This document shows positions 41,491-46,738 of a stretch of 46,738 nt of DNA, piece by piece. Under the pieces are notes generated by a model. That model had not been told where the DNA came from. It ran no database searches and was given only the letters and a program-made list of their open reading frames with translations. The DNA lies in NCBI RefSeq assembly GCF_005930495.1, contig NZ_SJEX01000034.1, positions 1 through 46,738 of the forward strand, in the 5' to 3' direction. The translations under genes and the position numbers were made by a program. Within the stretch, counting starts at the first letter, position 1. Each line of letters begins with the position of its first letter. This DNA comes from Modestobacter excelsi (GTDB taxonomy: Bacteria; Actinomycetota; Actinomycetes; Mycobacteriales; Geodermatophilaceae).

Positions 41491-42090
41491 TCAGCCGGCC
41501 AGCGCGCGGACGGTCTCGACGACGGCGACGACGGCGAAGACCAGGAACAGGCCGGCGGCGATCCGGTGCAGCAGGGCGACCGGCAGCCGGTCGGCGAGCT
41601 TGCGGCCGAGGAAGGCGGCGAGCCCGGAGATCACCAGCAGCGCCGCCCAGGAGCCCACGAAGACCGACAGCGGCTCGGCGTAGCGGGCCGCCAGACCGGC
41701 GGTGGCCAGCTGCGAGAGGTCGCCCCACTCGGCGGCGAACAGCACGCCGAAGGAGATGGCGGCGGCCCGGACGAACGAGGTGTTCTCCCGCGCCTCGACG
41801 GCCGCCTCCTCGTCCTCGCCGCCCTTGCGGGCCTCCCGCCACAGCAGCACGGCACCGATCAGGAACAGCACGGCGACGACGGCGCTGACCAGCGCCTCGG
41901 GCAGCAGCGAGAGCAGCGAGCCCGCGGTGACCGCGATGGCCACCTGCAGCCCGAAGGCGGCGCCGACGCCGACGAACACCGGCAGCGGCGGGAAGCGGGT
42001 CGCCAGCACGAGGGTGGCGAACAGGGTCTTGTCCGGCAGTTCGACGGGCAGGATCAGCACGAAGGCGGCCAGGATGACGGAGAGGACCAC
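41491..42090 (-). CDS. GDT1/TMEM165 (UPF0016) manganese exporter-like protein
   Basis: A 199-residue membrane protein of the GDT1/UPF0016 family, cation/proton antiporters that export manganese (some calcium). Two inverted halves each carry the signature: 'LPVELPDKTLFATLVLA' (E-X-P-D-K-T, about 14-30) and 'AAEWGDLSQLATAG' (E-X-G-D-X-S-Q, about 118-131). Six helices are likely. GTG 42090 is preceded by AGAAAGAG. The roughly 170-base leader contains a yybP-ykoY riboswitch, known to respond to manganese, which supports a role in manganese efflux. Confidence 0.9.
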   Translation of the reverse strand: MVLSVILAAFVLILPVELPDKTLFATLVLATRFPPLPVFVGVGAAFGLQVAIAVTAGSLLSLLPEALVSAVVAVLFLIGAVLLWREARKGGEDEEAAVEARENTSFVRAAAISFGVLFAAEWGDLSQLATAGLAARYAEPLSVFVGSWAALLVISGLAAFLGRKLADRLPVALLHRIAAGLFLVFAVVAVVETVRALAG

Positions 42091-42164
42091 GAGATCTCTT
42101 TCTCACTCGCGCCACCGGGCGGGAGCGGGGGGCGCCTCCGACCGGCAGCGCACCAACGGGGTGG

Positions 42165-42270
42165 ACTGCAGGGCGGAAGGTCTCGCCCACCCGCGGCGGC
42201 GCGGGCCCGCTGACCGGGCGCGCGTGCGCGCCAGCATGTCGACCAGCGGTCGGGGGGCTACTCCCCTTCT
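42165..42270 (-). ncRNA. yybP-ykoY manganese riboswitch
   Basis: On the minus strand the leader of the GDT1-like gene contains both signature parts of the yybP-ykoY class: GGGGAGTAGC (42266-42257) and GGGCGAGACCTTCC (42188-42175), with GTCGACATGCTGG and GC-rich stems between them. This class binds manganese at the junction of two coaxial legs and switches on manganese exporters of the MntP or GDT1 type. The first motif overlaps the end of larC: its TAG is the larC stop codon. The expression platform (about 42165-42095) is not obvious; a GAGATCTC palindrome next to the GTG could block translation. Confidence 0.85.
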
Positions 42271-43463
42271 CGGTCCAGGAGCCTAGCCGATGCCCCCGGA
42301 TGGGCCCGGTGCGCCGCGGCCGTGGCGGCGCGCAGCACCTCCTTGACCGGCAGCTGCAGCTCCCCGGCCAGGGCCACGACGTCCTCGAACTCGACGCTGA
42401 CGTTGACCACCCGGCCGGCCGACCGGGCCACCTTCACCCCCACCCGGCCGCCGAGCACCGGGACGGTGTCCTGCACGCGGTCGAGGGCGACCTTCTGCAC
42501 CGGCTGCACCCGCATCCCGATGGTCGAGGTCGCCGCGACCACCACGTCGGCGACGGCGGAGCGGACGGCGGGCCGGCACAGCACCGACAGGGTGTGCGCG
42601 GGCCGGCCCTTCTTCATCAGGATCGGGGTCAGCCAGGCGTCCGACGCCCCGGCGGCCAGCAGGTCGGCCAGCACGCCCGGCCACAACCGCGGGTCCAGGT
42701 CGTCGACGTTGGTCTCCAGCAGCAGCCCGGCCGCGGGTGGGTCCTCTCCCGGGTCGCCGAGCACCAGCCGGACGACGTTGGGGTGCTCCACCGGGTCCCG
42801 GCCGCCCGCACCGCTGCCGACCCGCCGGACCCGCATGGCGGGCAGCGTCGTCCACTCCTGGACGTGCGCGGCCAGCAGTGCGGCGCCGGTGGGCGTGCAC
42901 GTCTCCGCGGGCACGGGCCCGGCGACGACCGGCAGGCCGGCCAGCAGCTCCAGGACGGCGGGCCCGGGCACCGGGACGACGCCGTGCGCGCCGCGCGCCG
43001 ACCCGCTGCCCAGCGCGACCGGGGAGGCGGCCAGCCGGTCCAGCGCGAGGGAGGCGAACCCGGCGACGACGCCCACCACGTCGGCGAGGGCGTCCAGCGC
43101 GCCGACCTCGTGGAAGTGCACCTCGTCGGCCGGCACCCGGTGCACCCGCCCCTCGGCGACCGCGAGCCGCTCGAACACCGCCAGCGCGCCGTCCCGGACG
43201 ACGGGGTCGAGGGCCGCGGCGGCGAGGATGCCGCGCACGTCGGCCCAGGTGCGGTGCACGTCGCTGGGCGGCGCGTGCACGTGCACCCGGGTGGCCCCGA
43301 GACCGTGCCGGGTGACCGGTTCGGGGGTCAGGGTCACCGGCTCGACCGGCAGCGCGGCGACCGCGGCGGTGAGCACCGCCAGCGGCACCCCGGCGTCGAC
43401 CAGCGCGCCGAGCAGCATGTCCCCGCTGGCCCCGGCGGAGAGGTCCAGCCACCCGATCGTCAC
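42258..43463 (-). CDS. larC: LarC, nickel insertion protein for nickel-pincer cofactor
   Basis: A 401-residue LarC (pyridinium-3,5-bisthiocarboxylate mononucleotide nickel chelatase), which inserts nickel into the cofactor of lactate racemase LarA. It has the family start 'MTIGWLDLSAGASGDMLLGA', metal-site histidines in 'VHFHEVGALDALADVVG' (about 116-132), 'TCTPTGAALLAAHV', 'LLETNVDDLDPRLWPGVL' and 'ILMKKGRPAHTLSVL'. It is encoded in one piece (no frameshift between N- and C-halves as in some lactobacilli). LarA and LarE are not visible; a LarB-like domain is encoded 600 bp away. Its last codons and stop lie inside a manganese riboswitch. GTG 43463 is only 17 bp from the divergent methyltransferase start. 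Confidence 0.92.
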   Translation of the reverse strand: MTIGWLDLSAGASGDMLLGALVDAGVPLAVLTAAVAALPVEPVTLTPEPVTRHGLGATRVHVHAPPSDVHRTWADVRGILAAAALDPVVRDGALAVFERLAVAEGRVHRVPADEVHFHEVGALDALADVVGVVAGFASLALDRLAASPVALGSGSARGAHGVVPVPGPAVLELLAGLPVVAGPVPAETCTPTGAALLAAHVQEWTTLPAMRVRRVGSGAGGRDPVEHPNVVRLVLGDPGEDPPAAGLLLETNVDDLDPRLWPGVLADLLAAGASDAWLTPILMKKGRPAHTLSVLCRPAVRSAVADVVVAATSTIGMRVQPVQKVALDRVQDTVPVLGGRVGVKVARSAGRVVNVSVEFEDVVALAGELQLPVKEVLRAATAAAHRAHPGASARLLDREGE

Positions 43464-43468
43464 CGGGA

Positions 43469-43475
43469 CATCATG
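43469..43475. promoter_or_regulatory. Overlapping divergent -10-like hexamers, both leaderless
   Basis: Plus-strand CATCAT (43469-43474) ends 6 bases before ATG 43481; minus-strand CATGAT (43475-43470) ends 6 bases before GTG 43463. Five bases are shared. Both start codons fit their protein families well, so the 17-bp gap must serve both directions. Confidence 0.5.
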
Positions 43476-43480
43476 CGGGC

Positions 43481-44083
43481 ATGCGGGAGTTCGACGAACC
43501 GGGGGCGTGGGGCAGGTACAACGCGACGCAACGGGACCGGCCGCCGCGCCCGCTCGCCCTGACCCTGCTGGCGCACGCCGGGGAGGGCGCGGGCCGGCTC
43601 GCGCTCGACCTGGGGTCCGGCGCCGGGGTGGAGTCGGCGCTGCTGCTCGACCACGGCTGGCGGGTGCTCGCGGTAGACGGCGACCCGGCGGCCGCGGACC
43701 TGCTCCGGGAGCGGCTGCCGCCGGAGCAGGCGGAGCGGCTGACGACCCGGACCACCGCCTTCGCCGACCTCGACGCGCTGCCGGCGGTCGACCTGGTGCA
43801 CGCGGCCTGGTCGCTGCCCTACGCCGGGGTGCACCTGGAACGGCTGTGGGAGCTGCTGCTGTCCGCCCTCGTCCCGGGCGGCTGGCTGGCCTGCCACCTG
43901 TTCGGCACCCGGGCGACGGCGGACGCCGCGGACGTGGCCCGGCTCAGCGCCGCCGACGTCGACCGGTTCGTCGACCGGCTGGACGTCGTCCACCGCGAGG
44001 AGCAGGAGGTCGACGGGACGGCGTCGGGCCGGCCGGTGCACTGGCACGTCCACTCGGTGGTGGGACGCCGCCGGCCGGACTAG
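43481..44083 (+). CDS. Small class I SAM-dependent methyltransferase
   Basis: A 200-residue class I methyltransferase similar in size to TehB-like enzymes. Motif I 'LALDLGSGAGVESALLL' (about 42-58), the acidic residue in 'VLAVDGDPAAADLL' (about 65-78), 'FADLDALPAVDLVHAAWSLP' (motif II zone) and 'ALVPGGWLACHLFG'. Substrate unknown. It lies between larC and the LarB-like fusion gene but on the opposite strand, so a link to them is not established. The ATG at 43481 lacks a ribosome binding site and looks leaderless. Its stop overlaps the end of the converging LarB-like gene by 4 bp. Confidence 0.88.
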   Translation: MREFDEPGAWGRYNATQRDRPPRPLALTLLAHAGEGAGRLALDLGSGAGVESALLLDHGWRVLAVDGDPAAADLLRERLPPEQAERLTTRTTAFADLDALPAVDLVHAAWSLPYAGVHLERLWELLLSALVPGGWLACHLFGTRATADAADVARLSAADVDRFVDRLDVVHREEQEVDGTASGRPVHWHVHSVVGRRRPD

Positions 44084-46738
44084 TGCCGGGCGGTGCGGCG
44101 GGCGATGCGGGCGGCGAAGACGCCGGCCGACCAGCCGTTGTCGATGTTGCTGACGACCACGCCGGGCGCGGCCGAGTTCAGCATGGTGAGCAGCGCGCTG
44201 AACCCGCCGAAGGAGCCGGCGCCCTGGCCGGCCGACGTCGGGACGGCGACCACCGGCACCTCGGTCAGGCCGCTGACCACGCTGGCCAGCGCCGCGTCGA
44301 GGCCGGCGACGACGACCAGGCAGTCGACGTCGGTGAGCAGCGAGCGGTCGGTCAGCAGCGGACGGATCCGGCTGCCGCCGACGTCGTCCACCCGGACGAC
44401 GTCGGTGCCGGTGACCCGGGCGACGAAGGCGGCCTCCGCGGCGATCGGGGTGTCCCCGCTGCTCGCGCACAGCACGCCGACCCGGCCGACCGGCTCGGGC
44501 ACCGGCCCGACGGCGGCGGACATCGCGGCGTGGTCCATGGTCGTGTAGGCGTCGTGCTCGCTGGCCAGGGCCACCAGGGTGTCCGCGCCGGCCCGGACGA
44601 CGACCGCCGGGTGGTCGGGGTGGTCGCGGCGCGCCTCGCGGACCAGCGCCAGCACCTGCTCGGTGCTCCGGCCGGTGCCCCAGATGACGTCCGGGCCGGT
44701 CGCCAGGACCGGCTCCCGGGTCACCGGGGCCGGGGCGGCCGGCGGGGAGACCGCGGCGGCCACCCGGGGCGCGGGCTCCGGAGCCACCGGCTCGATCCGC
44801 CGGCCGGCCGGGCGTGCCGCCGGGCCGCCGAAGAGCTCGTCGAGCGGCGTCCGCGGCCGGACCGGGGCCTCCTCGGCGTCCGGGGCGGCACCCGGGGCGA
44901 CGGCGATGGGCGCCCCGGCCGGCTCGACGAGCAGAGGGGCGAACCCGCCGGCCGCGTCGGCCGGGTCGGCCGCCCGGTCGTCGGTCAGGTCGTCCAGCGG
45001 GGAGGTGCTCATGGTCTCCATGATGACGGCCGGGGGAGGGGCGTCCGGGACCCTCGTCGGTGGCGGGGCCACCGTGTCGAGCGGTTCGGCCTCCAGCGTC
45101 GCCACCTCCCGGGTCTGGGTGACCCCGGACAGCCGGACCACGCGGTCCCGGCCGGCCCGCTTGGCGTCGTAGAGGACGCCGTCGGCGGCGGCGAACAGGG
45201 TGCGCCGGTCGTCGCCGCGGGCGGCCTGGGCGATGCCGACGCTGATCCGCACCGGCACCTCGACCCCGAGCGCCGACCAGTCGTGCGCCGCGATCGAGCG
45301 CCGGATCCGCTCCATCGCCCGTTCGGCCTGCTCGGCGGTCGTCTCGGGCAGCAGGATGACGAACTCGTCGCCGGCCCAGCGGCAGACCTCGTCGGTGTCC
45401 CGGCAGCCGTCGACCAGCAGCTGGCCGACCGCGCGCAGGACGGCGTCGCCACCGGGGTGCCCGGCGGCGTCGTTGATCGCCTTGAACCGGTCGATGTCGA
45501 CGACGGCCAGGGCGGGCACCGCCCCGGAGGAGAGCAGCCCGTCCAGCCGCGCCTCGGCGTACCGGCGGTTGGGCAGGTGGGTGAGCGCGTCCTCGTAGGC
45601 CTGCCGGCGCAGCTGCCCGGCGGCCCGCTCGGTCTCCAGCAGGCTCTTGCGCCGGCCGAAGAGCTCGACCCAGCGGGTCCGCCGCTCGTCGACCCGGTCC
45701 AGCTCGTCGGCCAGGTAGGCCTGCAGGTAGGGCAGCGCGCGGGCGGCGTCGTCGAGCTCGGCGTGCAGCGTGCACAGCTCGCGCAGCGCGGCCCGGCGCA
45801 GCCGGGGCAGGCCGTGCTCGGTGGCGAGGGCCAGCGCCGACGCGAGGTGGTCGTCGGCGGCGCGGGGTTCGCCGGAGCGGCGCAGCGCCCGGCCCAGCCC
45901 GAGCTCGGCGGAGGACAGCAGCGCCCGGTCCGCGGACGCCGCGGCCGCACCGACGACACCGCGCAGCAGGGCCGTGGCAGCGGCGTGCTCACCGCCGCCC
46001 ACCAGCGCCCAGCCGCGGACCACCTGCGCGTCGAGCACCGCCGGGTCGCCGGCCGGCAGCTGGTCCAGCGCCCGTTCGGCGAGTGCCCGCGCCTGGCCGA
46101 AGTGCGGCGCGGCGGCGTCGACGCTGCCGTCGTCCAGCAGGCTCTCGCCCACCTCGGTGCACAGCGCGGCCAGCCGGGTGGCCGCCTCGGCGGCGAGCAC
46201 GGTCGCGGCCTGCCGCTCGACCTCGCCGGCCCGGTCGCCGGGACGGTCGGCCATCGACGCGGCGGCCTCGGCGGCGCGGGACTGGTAGTCCAGGGCGAGC
46301 GGCATGAGCTCGAGGTCGGCGAGCACCGCGGCCAGCGAGCTGAGCGTGTGCACCAGCAGCGGGGTGACGGGCAGGGCGGGGTCCAGCAGGCTGGCCGACT
46401 CGACCGCCTCGTCCATCGCGGCGTCGACGCGCCGGGAGAGCAGTTCGATGCGGGCGTGCCGGACCAGGCCGGCGGCGCGCTGCAGGTCGTCGTCCTGGGC
46501 GTCGAAGGCGGCCCGGGCGGAACGGACCAGGGCGATCGCCAGCGCGGCGTGGGTCGCGGACTCCGAGCGGCTGTCGCGGTCCAGCGGCTCGGGCGGGATC
46601 GCGGCGTCGCGGCCCCCGACGTGCAGGTCCAGCGGACCGTCCTGCTCCGGGCCGCCCTCGACCAGCGGCTCACCGAGCAGCGAGTAGCCGGCCAGCCGGA
46701 GCCGGCGGACGAGCAGCTCGGCGCGCAGCGTGTCGGCC
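44080..46738 (-). CDS. TPR-like/GGDEF protein fused to a LarB-like domain, 5' end outside window
   Basis: One uninterrupted frame of 886 codons plus stop, open at the right edge. From the N-terminal side: TPR-like helical repeats (46738 to about 45680), a coiled link, a GGDEF domain ('YEDALTHLPNRRYAEARLDG' on) with AGDEF at 45361-45375 and an RXXD inhibitory site (RDTD, 45391-45402), a Pro/Ala-rich linker of about 150 residues, then an AIR-carboxylase-like LarB domain: 'IWGTGRSTEQVLALVREARR', 'VLCASSGDTPIAAEAAFVAR', 'VPVVAVPTSAGQGAGSFGG', 'VVSNIDNGWSAGVFAARIAR'. LarB makes the nickel-pincer precursor using a conserved Cys in 'NSCAPG'; here it reads 'NSAAPG' (Ala codon 44170-44172). The LarB-like part could also start internally (ATG 45012, GGAG just upstream), but no stop separates it from the cyclase. 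Confidence 0.85.
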   Translation of the reverse strand, partial: ADTLRAELLVRRLRLAGYSLLGEPLVEGGPEQDGPLDLHVGGRDAAIPPEPLDRDSRSESATHAALAIALVRSARAAFDAQDDDLQRAAGLVRHARIELLSRRVDAAMDEAVESASLLDPALPVTPLLVHTLSSLAAVLADLELMPLALDYQSRAAEAAASMADRPGDRAGEVERQAATVLAAEAATRLAALCTEVGESLLDDGSVDAAAPHFGQARALAERALDQLPAGDPAVLDAQVVRGWALVGGGEHAAATALLRGVVGAAAASADRALLSSAELGLGRALRRSGEPRAADDHLASALALATEHGLPRLRRAALRELCTLHAELDDAARALPYLQAYLADELDRVDERRTRWVELFGRRKSLLETERAAGQLRRQAYEDALTHLPNRRYAEARLDGLLSSGAVPALAVVDIDRFKAINDAAGHPGGDAVLRAVGQLLVDGCRDTDEVCRWAGDEFVILLPETTAEQAERAMERIRRSIAAHDWSALGVEVPVRISVGIAQAARGDDRRTLFAAADGVLYDAKRAGRDRVVRLSGVTQTREVATLEAEPLDTVAPPPTRVPDAPPPAVIMETMSTSPLDDLTDDRAADPADAAGGFAPLLVEPAGAPIAVAPGAAPDAEEAPVRPRTPLDELFGGPAARPAGRRIEPVAPEPAPRVAAAVSPPAAPAPVTREPVLATGPDVIWGTGRSTEQVLALVREARRDHPDHPAVVVRAGADTLVALASEHDAYTTMDHAAMSAAVGPVPEPVGRVGVLCASSGDTPIAAEAAFVARVTGTDVVRVDDVGGSRIRPLLTDRSLLTDVDCLVVVAGLDAALASVVSGLTEVPVVAVPTSAGQGAGSFGGFSALLTMLNSAAPGVVVSNIDNGWSAGVFAARIARRTARH

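Noticed and set aside
38509-42213. Plus-strand open frame of more than 1,200 codons
   Set aside because: Arg/Gly/Gln-rich sequence with no domain. It lies over the dehalogenase in another frame and antisense to the two GGDEF genes and the GDT1 gene, all of which have clear families.
1-46738. Prophage, insertion sequence, CRISPR or integrative element
   Set aside because: No transposase, integrase, phage structural gene, tRNA attachment site or regularly spaced repeats were seen; the only repeats are the three intergenic hairpins and small dyads described.

Overview
The window reads as a chromosomal segment of a very GC-rich actinobacterium: codon third positions are almost all G or C, GTG starts are frequent, AGGAG-type ribosome binding sites are present, and several genes look leaderless. 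The gene content (PH-domain membrane protein pair, SEC-C/DUF5926 protein, SigC-like sigma factor, multiple-monosaccharide ABC transporter, TPR-GGDEF proteins) suggests a soil actinomycete, most likely Geodermatophilaceae. That placement is an inference and was not tested. I saw no rRNA, tRNA, CRISPR array, insertion sequence or phage gene. Both ends cut through genes: a Rieske protein on the left and a TPR-GGDEF-LarB protein on the right.

Layout. 0-3 kb: Rieske oxygenase fragment, then a DUF485 + ActP-type acetate symporter pair closed by a UUCG-capped hairpin. 3-7 kb: manganese catalase, a LysR-like remnant, an EamA exporter, and a divergent histidine kinase/response regulator pair. 7-14 kb: saccharopine-dehydrogenase-like reductase coupled to a GlmL/MutL ATPase, a pentapeptide-repeat protein with two PH-domain membrane proteins, a rhodanese and a fatty-acyl-CoA ligase. 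14-23 kb: a complete L-arabinose module consisting of an ABC importer, a LacI-type regulator, and ribulokinase, AraD and AraA. Two near-identical operators lie over the -10 regions of the two transcription units. 23-29 kb: P450, SEC-C protein, a copper-linked group (CtaG-like protein, SigC-like sigma, divergent zinc-finger membrane anti-sigma), and arginine deiminase. 29-34 kb: STAS protein, alkylglycerone-phosphate-synthase-like flavoprotein back to back with glycerol-3-phosphate dehydrogenase, a hypothetical protein and a methyltransferase. 34-38 kb: a minus-strand run of TipA-like MerR regulator, FUSC transporter, MFS transporter and TfoX-N protein, behind a MerR-type 19-bp-spacer promoter. 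38-46.7 kb: haloalkane dehalogenase, then a cyclic-di-GMP and metal-cofactor region.

The right end is the most unusual part. It has a catalytically dead GGDEF protein that keeps its c-di-GMP inhibitory site, next to an intact GAF-PAS-GGDEF protein. A GDT1-type manganese exporter follows behind a yybP-ykoY manganese riboswitch whose first conserved motif contains the stop codon of larC. LarC itself is present. At the far right a TPR-GGDEF protein runs without a stop codon into a LarB-like (nickel-pincer cofactor synthase) domain, in which the conserved cysteine appears to be alanine.

Two non-coding patterns also stand out. One is a 60-bp intergenic hairpin repeat in three copies, with a compensatory base-pair change. 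The other is a pair of divergent gene pairs whose start codons are only 15 and 17 bp apart, with overlapping -10 hexamers placed for leaderless transcription in both directions.
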